A stretch of DNA of 64,000 bases from NCBI RefSeq assembly GCF_007750395.1, contig NZ_CP036281.1, forward strand, positions 967,211 through 1,031,210. Direction: 5' to 3'. The position numbers were made by a program, and so were the translations under genes. Origin of the DNA: Polystyrenella longa. GTDB lineage: Bacteria; Planctomycetota; Planctomycetia; Planctomycetales; Planctomycetaceae. Shown here piece after piece: positions 1 to 9,653 of the stretch. The notes beneath the pieces are model-generated. The model did not search any database and was not told the origin of the DNA. It saw only the letters and a list, made by a program, of their open reading frames with translations. Position 1 is the first letter of the stretch, and every line of letters begins with the position of its first letter.

Positions 1-1001
1 GTCTTTAATGATTTGCTGAACCAGTAGGCGAGACCGATTTCGCCATCATGTGGATGATAATCGCAGAAGAGATAATAGTACTCGCCCACTTTGATCAGGG
101 TGTAGTCGCCAAACGCGTCCTGAGGTCCGTCATGGATTTCGTATTCGTACGGAATCTCGCTGGTGGGGTGCAGGTAGTGACCAATCTTCCCCGTCGGTTT
201 CGCGCGGACATCAATTGGGGCTGGGTATTCATGGGGAGTAAAACCGTGGATTCCATCCAGACTTTCAGTATGCCCCGCTAACGGAGAATCCCAACTGTGC
301 GTCCGCGCGTTGAGTGGGCTCCAGTCTTCGTAAAAGAGATGGAAGCTTCCGTCCTCATCACGAATAATTCCGGAGTCCGAACCATGAGAAGGATCGGCGA
401 AGACTTTCCCCAGGTCCTGATGTTCGGGAGTGGTTAGGTCGTTATCGAGAATCAGGTGCGGGTCTTCATCGTTCGGGGCATCGTAGTAAATATAAAATGT
501 TCCATTCGCATACTCGGCAGTGGTCACCCAGTCACGACCGATTACATCCGGGTAGTGGGTCCAATTTTGCATGTCCGTGCTGTGCCATGCGCCATAGACG
601 CCACCCCCTCGGGTGGCATTCAGGTACCAGTAATTCTTATCACCTGCAGGAATGAATATGGCCGCGTCTTTTCCTCCGGCAGGGCCCAGATTGGATTCGC
701 TCTTCCAGCCTGTCCATCCAGGTGGTTGAGTGAACTCGATGCGGTCGAGTTGCCGAGGAGATTCACTCTGTTTCAGTTGACTCCGGAAAAGTGTTTTCTC
801 TCCGGTAGGCACCAGTTGCCCCTGATTCACTTCCAGACCCTCGGCACTCTCCGTGGCGGCTTTCCATTCGTCAGTGCTTTTCACAGTCCATTTCGGAGTC
901 TCCCTGGGTGGATTCGCGTGACTAACCGTCATTTTGAGCCCCCACCAACAGAGTGGGACGAGAATGCAAATGCACCGGGTTGAATTCAGGAGAGTGATCA
1001 T
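1..1001 (-). CDS. GH43-like five-bladed propeller protein, secreted, C-terminus off window
   Basis: The reverse strand is open from an ATG at 1001 to the window edge, giving at least 333 codons, so the gene is cut at its C-terminus. The N-terminus has a short hydrophobic stretch (LNSTRCICILVPLCWWGL) that looks like a signal peptide. The body has features of family-43/DUF-type glycosidase propellers: GGKDAAIFIP, YWYLNATRGGGVYGAWHS, a 'STDMQNW' blade motif, 'GSDSGIIRDEDGSFHLFYED' and 'GEYYYLFCDYHP'. Proteins of this type usually act outside the cytoplasm on plant or algal polysaccharides. Substrate cannot be read from the sequence, and the catalytic acids cannot be assigned with certainty. It is divergent from the gene at 1267. 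Confidence 0.75.
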   Translation of the reverse strand, partial: MITLLNSTRCICILVPLCWWGLKMTVSHANPPRETPKWTVKSTDEWKAATESAEGLEVNQGQLVPTGEKTLFRSQLKQSESPRQLDRIEFTQPPGWTGWKSESNLGPAGGKDAAIFIPAGDKNYWYLNATRGGGVYGAWHSTDMQNWTHYPDVIGRDWVTTAEYANGTFYIYYDAPNDEDPHLILDNDLTTPEHQDLGKVFADPSHGSDSGIIRDEDGSFHLFYEDWSPLNARTHSWDSPLAGHTESLDGIHGFTPHEYPAPIDVRAKPTGKIGHYLHPTSEIPYEYEIHDGPQDAFGDYTLIKVGEYYYLFCDYHPHDGEIGLAYWFSKSLK

Positions 1002-1266
1002 GTTTGGGGACTTTGAGAGAAGTTTTCGCCTTAATAAACAGTGCCGGAGAGATGCCGGCAAATATCTATCATAAGAGGAAACATTTAAGAAAATCCAGAA
1101 TCAATCCGAAATCTCTCCGTTTGGCCAGTTTGTGGAGAGAATAGCTCGACAGCAGTTGGGGCTCTGGGTAGAGTGAACGGAAATCAGCAGGATGGACTGG
1201 TTCGATTTGCAGCCGCAGGATTAAACAACTCAGCCAACCCGATTATTTAGAAACTGGTCAGACAGT

Positions 1267-3411
1267 ATGTTTCTCTCCGTTTGGTTACCGTTTATTTCGC
1301 CTCGTAAATCCCGTCTCGGTACGCAGCGCCGTTCGCAGCAGCTATACCGGAATGCTCCCTCAATCGGGACGGTTGAGCATCTGGAAGATCGTACGCTTCT
1401 GACGAACTTCTTCGGACTGGAAGGAGGATTCCTCGCCGATGTGTACGATCACATTTCCACCGTCGAACGGGGCAATGAAACCACCGAACAACAAGCATCT
1501 CATCAGAGCCTGATTGAAACCGCTAGCGGTCTGACCGGCTTCTCCCATTCCGAAGTGGGAAGCGTTCTGGATGATCTCGAAAAATACTACTCCAAAATTG
1601 AAGCCCGCTACGGCGACGTCCTTCGCACCATCTTCGGTGAAAGACCCGACGATGACGATGGCTCATCTGAGTCTCCTGAAAACACTGCTCCTGAAGCAAT
1701 CGACATTTCTGATCAGGTTGTGACGATTCAGACTGACTTCAGTCTGGATACTTCCACCGCATTTGAAGATGCCGATGAAGACGACACATTAACTTTCGAA
1801 GTGACTTGGGATGACGCCCCCACTTTACCCAACTGGGCTAACTTCGATACCGATACCGGCATCTTAAGCGGAACCCCCGGAACCGCTGACCTAGGACAGT
1901 TTACCGTGGGAGTCACCGCCACGGATGAAGCAGGCGAATCCGCTTCTACTTCCTTCTCCTTAACTGTTCAGGTTTCTCCGAACGTCGTCATTGGTGACGC
2001 CACTTACAATGAAGAAGATGGCGCTGGAAACATGACCTTCGACGTCTCGCTTGATTCTGCTGCGAGCGAGCGAATCACGCTGACGTTGAGCACTGTTGAC
2101 GGAACTGCCGTAGCGGGATCGGACTACACCTCAACGACAACTCAGGTGACATTCGAAGCGGGAGAAGTCTCGAAAACCTTTTCCGTTCCCGTTCTATCCG
2201 ATGATGTTCCTGAACTGAGTGAATCATTCACCGTCGTTGTCGACTCTGTTGACGAAGGTACTGTTGCCGACTCCAGCGACACTGGCACGGGCACCATCAC
2301 TAATGATGATCCTGTTGCCTTGAGCATTGAAGTCGATGACGATTCGGTTATTGAATCGAACAATATCCTTGTGACCAACAAACCGACCGTGACGATACGG
2401 GGAAACACGCAGCCTGGTTCAACGGTAACAGTCGCAAAAGACAATGATGGTGTTTTTAATGATGGCACCACCAACGCTGATGCGGATGGAAACTTTCAGT
2501 TGGAAGTGCCACTCTCGCATACTGATGCCAACCTGGGTGTAAACAACTTATTTGTTCGAAGTACGCTTGGTGAGGTTTCCAAAACCGAATCGCTAGATAT
2601 CCACTATTCGATCGGGACAGTCGTTCGAATCGAATCCAATCTGGGTGACTTTGACATCGAACTCCTGGATGATGATGCTCCTAAATCAGTGGAAAACTTC
2701 AAAAGCTACTTCGCCGCCTACGCCGGTTCGACCATCCATCGAGCCATTGACGGGTTTATCATTCAGGGAGGCGGATTCGATTTCGATGCGACTACTCAAG
2801 GGCTGGTTTCAATTCCGACCAACGACCCTGTTGAAAACGAGTTCATTGCCAAAAACTCCAACGTTCGCGGTACTTTGTCCACGGCATTGCAGTCGGGTAA
2901 CATCGACAGCTTCAGCAGCGGTTGGTTCATCAACACGGTTGATAACCTCTTCCTGGATAATGTCCCGCACACGGTGTTCGGTCGTGTGATTGGTGATGGC
3001 ATGGACGTCGTGGATGCCATTTCTAACGCAGACTCGATTAACTTGAACGGAGTTTACGACGGCACTGCTTTTGCGACAGTCCCGCTCGTTAATTACACTC
3101 CCTTCACCGACAGCATCGACGGACTGGTTTCCATTGTCGCCGGGTCAACCACATTGACCGGAGTGAACACTCAGTTCCTCACGCAATTACAGAATAGCTT
3201 TGGTTCGATCCCCGGATCAGCGATTCGAATTGCGGGTGAAGAATTTGTTGTCGCTTCAGTTGTGAGTGATACGGAGCTGCGACTCAACCAAGCCCACACA
3301 GCCGGAGCTACGAATGTTGAAGCCGATATTCACGCACTCCCTTCTGAAGAGAATCTCGTGCTGATCAGCCAGTTCGATATCCTCCTCGCAAGTGCTGCGA
3401 ACCAAGCTTGA
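1267..3411 (+). CDS. Secreted LEDR-type surface protein with Calx-beta and cyclophilin-like domains
   Basis: This 714-aa protein opens with a basic N-terminus followed by 'VEHLEDRTLLT', the signature at the start of many exported planctomycete proteins. In order it shows: a variable region (about 40-125); a cadherin/putative-Ig domain (about 140-235, 'FEDADEDDTLTF', 'TGILSGTPGTADLG'); a Calx-beta domain (about 240-345, 'TYNEEDGAGNMTFDVSL', 'DGTAVAGSDYTS'); an Ig-like linker (about 350-445); and a cyclophilin-type peptidyl-prolyl isomerase domain (about 450-590, 'IESNLGDFDIELLDDDAP', 'IHRAIDGFIIQGGGF', 'PHTVFGRVIGDGMDVVDAI'). The catalytic Arg of the 'HR' motif is kept, but the usual SQFFI is SGWFI, so activity may be reduced. 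It is probably a cell-surface protein; the folding substrate is unknown. Confidence 0.8.
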   Translation: MFLSVWLPFISPRKSRLGTQRRSQQLYRNAPSIGTVEHLEDRTLLTNFFGLEGGFLADVYDHISTVERGNETTEQQASHQSLIETASGLTGFSHSEVGSVLDDLEKYYSKIEARYGDVLRTIFGERPDDDDGSSESPENTAPEAIDISDQVVTIQTDFSLDTSTAFEDADEDDTLTFEVTWDDAPTLPNWANFDTDTGILSGTPGTADLGQFTVGVTATDEAGESASTSFSLTVQVSPNVVIGDATYNEEDGAGNMTFDVSLDSAASERITLTLSTVDGTAVAGSDYTSTTTQVTFEAGEVSKTFSVPVLSDDVPELSESFTVVVDSVDEGTVADSSDTGTGTITNDDPVALSIEVDDDSVIESNNILVTNKPTVTIRGNTQPGSTVTVAKDNDGVFNDGTTNADADGNFQLEVPLSHTDANLGVNNLFVRSTLGEVSKTESLDIHYSIGTVVRIESNLGDFDIELLDDDAPKSVENFKSYFAAYAGSTIHRAIDGFIIQGGGFDFDATTQGLVSIPTNDPVENEFIAKNSNVRGTLSTALQSGNIDSFSSGWFINTVDNLFLDNVPHTVFGRVIGDGMDVVDAISNADSINLNGVYDGTAFATVPLVNYTPFTDSIDGLVSIVAGSTTLTGVNTQFLTQLQNSFGSIPGSAIRIAGEEFVVASVVSDTELRLNQAHTAGATNVEADIHALPSEENLVLISQFDILLASAANQA

Positions 3412-3456
3412 TCGAGCGTTCGTTTTCGATGATGTACAGAAAAGGGCTGGGCTCAG

Positions 3457-4236
3457 ATGCTGTTTTATCCGTATCTGCATCCTGTTCGGAAACTGGTACG
3501 AAGCGGAATCGATCTCTGTTTCCCACCAATTTGTCCCAGTTGCTACGAAGCCCCCGCACCGCGTAGAGCAACGGACAAGGTGTCGACGCCGGCGCAGCTT
3601 TGTCAGAAGTGCCAACGGGAATTGGCTCCTGCTCTACCTTATCGTTGCCCTTGCTGTTCCGCTCCAGTTGGCCCCCATGCGCAGCATAAAGATGGCTGTC
3701 CTTTCTGTCGGAAAGAGAACTTTCGGTTTCAGGAAGTTCTGTCGCTGGGAGTCTACGAAGGAAAACTTCGGTCCGCTGTGCTTGCAGGCAAAGAATCAAA
3801 TGGGCAACCACTCGTTACAGCACTCTCGACTTTACTCTGGGAGCGCGAACAACAGCGGCTGGCGAGTTTTGATCCCCAAGCGATTTGCATCGTGCCCAGA
3901 CACTGGACGAAAGATCTGCAGCATCTCGACTACGCACCCCTCAATATCGCGAAGCAATTGAGTTCGTGCCTGCGGATCCCCATTTGTTCAGGCTGGCTCA
4001 AGCGGACGTCGCGTCGACAGGATCAGGCACGTTTGAAAAGGACGGCCCGTTTAAAGAACTTGAAAGGGGCCTTCCGGGCGAAAATCCCCAGACGACGACA
4101 ACCCATTTCCCGAGTTTTGTTGGTCGACGACGTAATGACAACCGGAGCCACCGCCAACGAATCGACTGCCGCTCTCAAGCAGGCCGGTGTCGACGAAGTC
4201 ATGGTGGCCGTGCTGGCCCGTGGACTTGGGAAATAG
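3457..4236 (+). CDS. comF: ComF family phosphoribosyltransferase-like protein
   Basis: The 259-aa protein has the ComF layout. An N-terminal double zinc-ribbon has paired cysteines (CFPPICPSC, CQKC, CPCC and CPFC between residues 20 and 90). The C-terminal type-I phosphoribosyltransferase fold has the PRPP-binding loop 'VLLVDDVMTTGATANE' near residue 220. ComF proteins are needed for DNA uptake in competent bacteria, and relatives occur in bacteria with no known competence; the biochemical reaction is unsettled. It starts 45 bp after the stop of the upstream surface-protein gene. Identification of the family is firm; a role in DNA uptake here is inference. Confidence 0.88.
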   Translation: MLFYPYLHPVRKLVRSGIDLCFPPICPSCYEAPAPRRATDKVSTPAQLCQKCQRELAPALPYRCPCCSAPVGPHAQHKDGCPFCRKENFRFQEVLSLGVYEGKLRSAVLAGKESNGQPLVTALSTLLWEREQQRLASFDPQAICIVPRHWTKDLQHLDYAPLNIAKQLSSCLRIPICSGWLKRTSRRQDQARLKRTARLKNLKGAFRAKIPRRRQPISRVLLVDDVMTTGATANESTAALKQAGVDEVMVAVLARGLGK

Positions 4237-4421
4237 TTCACAAAGTAAACTCACGCAGAAAATTCACCAAGTCAAAAACTCCCAATCCGCAGTAAGTTTG
4301 GAAAAGGGAGAACAGGCCGGAACCAGGCTGCAGGTTCTCGCAACTGGTAGTCGACCTCTATATTCTGTATAACTTGATTCTATAATGCCTCAGTATTACT
4401 CAACTTAACAACCGCGCTCAG

Positions 4422-4466
4422 TGTTGTTTCAAACCCTGTTGTTTCAAGCTGTATTGTTTCAAACTG
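4422..4466 (+). repeat. Three tandem 15-bp direct repeats upstream of the DUF502 gene
   Basis: Three adjacent 15-bp copies share TGTTTCAA and differ only at a few positions: TGTTGTTTCAAACCC, TGTTGTTTCAAGCTG and TATTGTTTCAAACTG. They end 31 bp before the ATG at 4498. The rest of the comF-DUF502 spacer (4237-4421) holds nothing I can name. Confidence 0.6.
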
Positions 4467-4497
4467 TGGGGAATTCATCCCCGGGATACCTAAACTC

Positions 4498-5760
4498 ATG
4501 TCGGAAACCGATTCGGATACTTCTCCTGAAGAGCCCGAAGAGAAGAAAAAATGGTCGATTCGCAAAGAACCGGCTGTTCAGTTTCTGCTGCGCGGCTTGG
4601 CGATCAGTCTCCCGTCCATCCTGACGATTGTCATTCTGATCTGGGTCTTGAATGGGATTAACACTTACATCATCCAGCCAACTAGCTACGCTGTGCAGTG
4701 GTCGCTGGCTCAGTTCGTCGACAATTCCGTCAAGACCGATAACCTGCTGATGGTGACCGGCCAACCTGAAATTGACTACTGCGGAGATAATTATCTATGG
4801 GAAGCCGATGCCGCCAAGAGATTGAATGAATGGTTTCATAAAACTCTGCCTGACTCCAAAAACGCATTGAACTTGCGTCCGCAAATTTACCAGACTCAAC
4901 TGAATGCGATCTTTGGTCGAGAGAACTGGCAAAAAGCGATTTTTGTTCCTGTTGGCAAGCGGGAATGGGCTGTTCCCTATACCGATTATCAACTCGCTGC
5001 GCAGACGGTTCCTCTGCGGGACATGCCCGTAACGACGTCCGGGATTTATGCACTCGTCGTGGCAGACCAATACTTCGGTGGGTGGGCAAACCTAACTTTC
5101 GTGATGGTGGTTTTACTGGTTGTGGCGCTCTACTTCCTTGGGCGTCTCGTTACGGCTCAACTTGGAAACTGGGCGGTACGCAAAGTCGAAACATCCATCT
5201 TGGGACGGGTTCCGATCATCAGCAACGTCTACTCCTCCGTTAAACAGATCACCGACTTTCTCTTCACGGAACGATCTGTGGAATACAGCCGGGTCGTGGC
5301 GATTGAATACCCACGTAAGGGGATCTGGTCGATCGCGCTCGTCACGGGCGAAGGGATGCTTAAAGTGACTGCCGCAACCAGTGAACCGATGGTAAGTGTT
5401 CTTGTCCCCAGTTCTCCGATGCCGGTGACTGGTTACACCATGATGGTCCCTCGCAGTACGCTGGTCGATTTGAATATCAGCATCGATCAGGCATTTCAGT
5501 TCTGTATTTCCTGTGGCGTGCTGGTTCCCGAAACTCAAAAAGTAACCCCCGAGGCGCTCCAGCGCGAAATGAACCGACGATTTACGAACACCAGCCATCA
5601 CATAACCATTTCGCCTCCTCCCGCGAGCCAAACCACCCCGGTCGACTCCGATGCCGTTCCTCAACCGAACCTGATACAATCAGGGGATGAGGAAACGCCC
5701 CCAAATCCAGAGGCTGAATCACCTCAGGACAAACCGGCCGATCCTACCTCTCCCGAATAG
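4498..5760 (+). CDS. DUF502 domain-containing membrane protein
   Basis: This 420-aa protein has a charged cytoplasmic N-terminus (1-28), a transmembrane helix about 37-57 ('LLRGLAISLPSILTIVILIW'), a long extracytoplasmic loop, and a second hydrophobic helix about 200-222 ('LTFVMVVLLVVALYFLGRL'). After it comes the DUF502 core, with 'RVPIISNVYSSVKQITDFL' and 'VPSSPMPVTGYTMMVPRS', and an acidic proline-rich tail. DUF502 proteins are widespread membrane proteins of unknown function. The copy is longer than typical (about 200-250 aa), because of the loop of about 130 residues between the two helices and the C-terminal tail. It is followed closely by hemC, so the two may be co-transcribed. Confidence 0.85.
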   Translation: MSETDSDTSPEEPEEKKKWSIRKEPAVQFLLRGLAISLPSILTIVILIWVLNGINTYIIQPTSYAVQWSLAQFVDNSVKTDNLLMVTGQPEIDYCGDNYLWEADAAKRLNEWFHKTLPDSKNALNLRPQIYQTQLNAIFGRENWQKAIFVPVGKREWAVPYTDYQLAAQTVPLRDMPVTTSGIYALVVADQYFGGWANLTFVMVVLLVVALYFLGRLVTAQLGNWAVRKVETSILGRVPIISNVYSSVKQITDFLFTERSVEYSRVVAIEYPRKGIWSIALVTGEGMLKVTAATSEPMVSVLVPSSPMPVTGYTMMVPRSTLVDLNISIDQAFQFCISCGVLVPETQKVTPEALQREMNRRFTNTSHHITISPPPASQTTPVDSDAVPQPNLIQSGDEETPPNPEAESPQDKPADPTSPE

Positions 5761-5793
5761 CCTTGCTCTCTTTTGCTCAGGACCATCGACACT

Positions 5794-6732
5794 GTGACTG
5801 CCTCCACTATTCGCATCGCCACTCGCGCCAGTCAACTCGCGCTTTGGCAGGCCGAGCATGTCGCCGCACTACTTCGCGCTGCTCATCCCGATCTGAATGT
5901 TGAAATTGTCCATATCAGTACCATTGGCGACCGCGATCAGACAGAACCCCTGGCCAACATGGGAGGGCAGGGAGTCTTCACGCGGGAAGTTCAACATGCT
6001 TTGCTCGATAACCGGGCCGATGTCGCCGTTCACAGTCTGAAAGATCTTCCCACCCAGTCGGCAACCGACGAATTGTTCCTTGCCGCAATTCCCGCTCGCG
6101 AAGAAGTTGCTGACGTCCTTGTCTTACCTGCAGACTCCGATCAACAAGCCGATCTGGATTCGCTTCCCGAAGGGGCGCGAATCGGCACTGGTTCCATGCG
6201 GCGTCAGGCGCAATTGCTGCATTATCGTCCTGATTTTCAGGTCAGTTCGATTCGCGGTAACGTTGAAACTCGTCTTCGTAAACTGGACGAAGGTGAATAC
6301 GATGCCATCGTCCTGGCTGCCGCCGGTTTGAAACGACTCAAACTGGAAAACCGCATCTCCCTCAAACTTGGTCCGCCACTGATGCTGGCCGCTGTCGGAC
6401 AAGGGGCGTTGGGACTGGAATGTCGCACCAGCGATCAGGCGACTCGCGATTATCTTGCCGCGCTCAACGAACCCTATACCTCAGCCGCCGCAACCGCCGA
6501 ACGGGCGTTGCTCAATGAACTGAAAGCAGGTTGCCACGCGCCAGTCGGAACTAACAGTCACCTTGCCGAAGACTCGGGCCAACTGATGCTCGAAGGAGTT
6601 GTCCTCAGCACCGACGGCAAACAACGCTTATACGGTAAAGCGACAGCCTCTATGACCGATGCCGAGCAACTCGGTCGCCAACTCGCCCAGGGACTTCTCG
6701 ACCAGGGTGCCGCTCCGCTCATTGATGTGTGA
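5794..6732 (+). CDS. hemC: Hydroxymethylbilane synthase (porphobilinogen deaminase)
   Basis: The enzyme joins four porphobilinogen units into hydroxymethylbilane in the cytoplasmic haem/tetrapyrrole pathway. Seen motifs: 'IRIATRASQLALWQAEHV' at the N-terminus, 'VHSLKDLPTQ' (substrate binding) near residue 80, 'IGTGSMRRQAQLL', 'SIRGNVETRLRKLDEGEYDAI', and 'LKAGCHAPVG' with the Cys that carries the dipyrromethane cofactor near residue 240. I chose the GTG at 5794 (312 aa), which places the first strand correctly; an in-frame TTG at 5773 would add seven residues. It begins 33 bp after the DUF502 stop. Other haem genes are not adjacent. Confidence 0.95.
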   Translation: MTASTIRIATRASQLALWQAEHVAALLRAAHPDLNVEIVHISTIGDRDQTEPLANMGGQGVFTREVQHALLDNRADVAVHSLKDLPTQSATDELFLAAIPAREEVADVLVLPADSDQQADLDSLPEGARIGTGSMRRQAQLLHYRPDFQVSSIRGNVETRLRKLDEGEYDAIVLAAAGLKRLKLENRISLKLGPPLMLAAVGQGALGLECRTSDQATRDYLAALNEPYTSAAATAERALLNELKAGCHAPVGTNSHLAEDSGQLMLEGVVLSTDGKQRLYGKATASMTDAEQLGRQLAQGLLDQGAAPLIDV

Positions 6733-6849
6733 GCCAGTTTTCAACTTGTATCAGTGTTTCAATAAACACTCCCCAAGGGTGTCACACAAAGCGGGGAATG
6801 CTCTATCGTTGAGAATAGTTCACTACGATTCGTAAGCGGGTAAGCTGAA

Positions 6850-8496
6850 TTAATTTGCTTCTGCTTCCTCTTCAATACGATTTCTCTCAAAGAACCAGAT
6901 CACGCCAAACAAGACAGCCAGCGACACGTACCCAATCAGGATTCCATACCCGCGAAAAACATAAATACCCTCAGGCGGGGTTTGATGAATCAACAGATAG
7001 TCGATGATGTTCCCACTCAGTTGATATGTGTGAATCAAACCGATCCCTGTTAACAACGCTGCCAGTGTGCTCCATATGGTAGCGGCCCCGAACTGGCGTT
7101 TGATCAGGCAGGCGGCCATCGCCGAGAGAATCATGCATGTGAAAATATATCCTCGTTCCATGACGAGCAAGCCGTTCAAAAGGAACCCGTTCACATCGAA
7201 GTCCCGGTTCTGTTCCAGAACCTCCTGCATGGTGGCGACGCCTTCTCCCGTAAAACTAAGAGCAAAGAATGTTCCCATGACAGCGGTCGCGCCCCAGGCG
7301 GCTATCGCTGGAAACAGGCCCATGGCAACGGCGGGGGCGTCTTCCAGAGGAGTGGCCTGAAATGCCTGAGCCGTAATAATGATGCCGATCCACAGCACAA
7401 TCGCAATTCCCGCTTCAAGCGGTATGATGTTTTGAATAAGGCTTGCCACGCCAGTCAGGCAGATCACAGTGAAGACGATTCCATTCAGGACCGAATAACC
7501 TGCCCGGGCTCCCAGCGCTTTCCAACCCGGATGACCGATGTAAATTGTCGTGGGAAAACAACTACCGAAACAGGCACCGACGATACTGCCGAGTCCATTC
7601 ACGGCCATTGATGAACCCGTCGAATAACTGTCGCCCGCCGCTTCGGCCGATTCAACATTCTGCATGCTTCCCAGAACATTGAACAAGCCCATCGGGACGA
7701 TGACAGAAAGGTAACCGACCCAGTTATTGTTTTTCGATAGTAATTCCCAAATCTCCTGTCCGTAAAACTGAGGCAGATAAAAGCCGACTTTCTCAATCGA
7801 GTTTGAAATCGCCCCCGAATCCATCGCTGGTCCTGCGAGAGCAGTAGGTAATACATTGGGGAGGACCCACGCGGTGATAGTTCCGATTAAGACCGCCAGT
7901 AATCCCGCCGGCAGACCGAATGGAAATCGATAATGGCTGAAGTAACCCAGCATGATGATTCCCAGTGGGAGCATGGCGACGAGAGGGCGTTGATAAATCT
8001 GGAGAGCAAAGGTCATCGCAATGAATCCAATTGCAATACCGGCCAATGTCGACAGAAGCGCAGCACGAGGGGTGGTCTTGCGGATTTTTGAACCGACGAA
8101 GCTTCCAAAGAATTCGATGATGCCACTTCCCAAACAGGCAACCAGCCCCATCTTCCAGGCCAGGTCGGCATCCAGCGTACTGTCGTAAACGGGCTTCATG
8201 ACAAACAGCACGTAGATAATCACCGACGGAGTATTGATTCCATACGGTAATGCAGTGACATCATCTCGGCCAGTTTGCTTTGCCAGTCGCCACGCCTGCC
8301 ACGCATAGAACAAATTCCCCACCAGCAAACTCATTGCGATTCCGGGAAGAATGGCGTGGGTCAGTAATTCGGAATCTGGGGTGATTCCACACAGGCCAAG
8401 CAGCGAGAAGATCAGAATCAACTGCACCAGGTTGTCGATGAACAGACCGAAAAAACCGTCGAGGTCACCTTTGCAGAAGAGGGGCAGGCGTTTCAT
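6850..8496 (-). CDS. NCS2-type (AzgA-like) purine/uracil permease family protein
   Basis: The 548-aa protein is almost entirely hydrophobic, with about 12-14 predicted membrane helices. The features '[18 protein letters not shown]' near residue 85 and '[20 protein letters not shown]' near 275 match the xanthine/uracil/adenine permease superfamily, in which these loops line the substrate site. It ends with a charged cytoplasmic tail. The exact nucleobase or other substrate cannot be told from the sequence. The 148 bp between its start and the divergent tadA gene must hold both promoters. The gene is convergent with hemC. Confidence 0.82.
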   Translation of the reverse strand: MKRLPLFCKGDLDGFFGLFIDNLVQLILIFSLLGLCGITPDSELLTHAILPGIAMSLLVGNLFYAWQAWRLAKQTGRDDVTALPYGINTPSVIIYVLFVMKPVYDSTLDADLAWKMGLVACLGSGIIEFFGSFVGSKIRKTTPRAALLSTLAGIAIGFIAMTFALQIYQRPLVAMLPLGIIMLGYFSHYRFPFGLPAGLLAVLIGTITAWVLPNVLPTALAGPAMDSGAISNSIEKVGFYLPQFYGQEIWELLSKNNNWVGYLSVIVPMGLFNVLGSMQNVESAEAAGDSYSTGSSMAVNGLGSIVGACFGSCFPTTIYIGHPGWKALGARAGYSVLNGIVFTVICLTGVASLIQNIIPLEAGIAIVLWIGIIITAQAFQATPLEDAPAVAMGLFPAIAAWGATAVMGTFFALSFTGEGVATMQEVLEQNRDFDVNGFLLNGLLVMERGYIFTCMILSAMAACLIKRQFGAATIWSTLAALLTGIGLIHTYQLSGNIIDYLLIHQTPPEGIYVFRGYGILIGYVSLAVLFGVIWFFERNRIEEEAEAN

Positions 8497-8644
8497 GAAG
8501 GGGGCCGATCAGGATAAGATATGGGAAACACGCGGCGAGACCGTTTCCTCAGGAGTTTTAGATCTCGATAATACTCTGCAGACGACGTAAACTCAAAGGG
8601 ACGCGTAGTCGATCTGTCCGCACCTCCGTCACGATATCTCGAAC

Positions 8645-9154
8645 TTGAAATCAGGAACCCATTCGTTGCTTGAATCGACGCCCAATTTATTACAACCCCA
8701 CGACCGCTGGATGCAGTTGGCCCTCAATCAGGCACGCATGGCCTTCGAACAAAAAGAAGTTCCGGTTGGCGCCGTGATTGTGTACAACGAACAAGTCGTC
8801 GGAGAAGGGCACAATATGCGGGAGACTTTGCAGGACCCCACGGCCCACGCCGAGATGATTGCCATCACCCAGGCAGCGGAGACGCTTGGTTCATGGCGTC
8901 TGCTTGACTGCACTCTCTATGTCACGCTCGAACCTTGTCCGATGTGTGCGGGAGCGCTGGTGCAATCCCGGATCCCCACGATCGTCTATGGTGCCACCGA
9001 TCCCAAAGGAGGCGCCTGTCACACGCTCTACCAGATCACCGACGACAGCCGGCTCAATCATCGAGCGAGCGTTCTCGGTGGAGTGCTGCAGGAAGAATGC
9101 CGGTTCCTGTTACAGGACTTTTTTGCGCAACAGCGGGCGCTGGGAAAGAAGTAA
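8645..9154 (+). CDS. tadA: tRNA-specific adenosine deaminase
   Basis: TadA converts the wobble adenosine of tRNA-Arg(ACG) to inosine. The 169-aa protein carries the zinc-dependent deaminase motifs '[11 protein letters not shown]' (His ligand and catalytic Glu) and '[17 protein letters not shown]' (two Cys ligands), followed by the typical '[11 protein letters not shown]'. The start is uncertain: a TTG at 8645 keeps the expected first helix ('[13 protein letters not shown]'), while the first ATG (8711) would cut into it. No strong ribosome-binding site precedes the TTG. It is followed seven bases later by a small membrane-protein gene. Confidence 0.93.
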   Translation: MKSGTHSLLESTPNLLQPHDRWMQLALNQARMAFEQKEVPVGAVIVYNEQVVGEGHNMRETLQDPTAHAEMIAITQAAETLGSWRLLDCTLYVTLEPCPMCAGALVQSRIPTIVYGATDPKGGACHTLYQITDDSRLNHRASVLGGVLQEECRFLLQDFFAQQRALGKK

Positions 9155-9161
9155 GGCGACT

Positions 9162-9653
9162 ATGTCCAGCAACCGCCAGCTTCCATTTCACCGGCATCTC
9201 TTTTTTGCCTGGCACATCACAATCGCCGTTTTGTGGATGCTCTTCAGCGTGGCATATATTTGGAACGGAGCGGAAACGAAATACACGCCCGGTCGGTTGT
9301 TCGGCTACGCGCTAGTGGTGGCCTGCCACTATGTCTTCGTTTCAGCCTTCTTGAACTTTCGCTACTTGCAATCTGCCGATCCTGAGATCGAGGACATGCT
9401 CCGTCGCACCCAACATCGGCAGCTGAACTATCGACGACTCTATCTACGAGTGGGGCTGCTGGCGGCAGGCACGTTTTTCTCCCTGCTGCTAATCGTATGG
9501 GGACTGTTGCAGCTGGCTGATACCAAACCGGACGGCGGTATCTTAACCCTCCTAGTTCTGGGAACGATCGGGTTGCAGTTTCTGGCATTCAAGGTCGTTC
9601 GCATAAAAACGGCTATTCGTTTTCTGCAGGAGAAACTGGAGCAAGCTGAATAG
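9162..9653 (+). CDS. Small integral membrane protein, unknown function
   Basis: This 163-aa protein begins at an ATG seven bases after the tadA stop codon. It has four hydrophobic segments (about 14-35, 45-68, 95-118, 124-142), with a charged stretch between the second and third ('DPEIEDMLRRTQHRQLNYRR') that is probably cytoplasmic. I do not recognise the family. Its 3' end overlaps the 3' end of the convergent gene at 9613-9978 by 41 bp. A longer reading of the same frame starting at 8859 runs through tadA and is not credible. Confidence 0.6.
   Translation: MSSNRQLPFHRHLFFAWHITIAVLWMLFSVAYIWNGAETKYTPGRLFGYALVVACHYVFVSAFLNFRYLQSADPEIEDMLRRTQHRQLNYRRLYLRVGLLAAGTFFSLLLIVWGLLQLADTKPDGGILTLLVLGTIGLQFLAFKVVRIKTAIRFLQEKLEQAE

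Noticed and set aside
456-983. 175-codon plus-strand frame in the first kilobase
   Set aside because: It is antisense to the open GH43-like frame, which has signal peptide and propeller motifs over its full length.
5113-5679. 188-codon minus-strand frame in the DUF502 gene
   Set aside because: It lies wholly inside a plus-strand gene with recognisable domains and has no domain of its own.
8859-9160. N-terminal extension of the small membrane protein across tadA
   Set aside because: The residues encoded there are the out-of-frame reading of tadA. The ATG at 9162, seven bases after the tadA stop, is sufficient.
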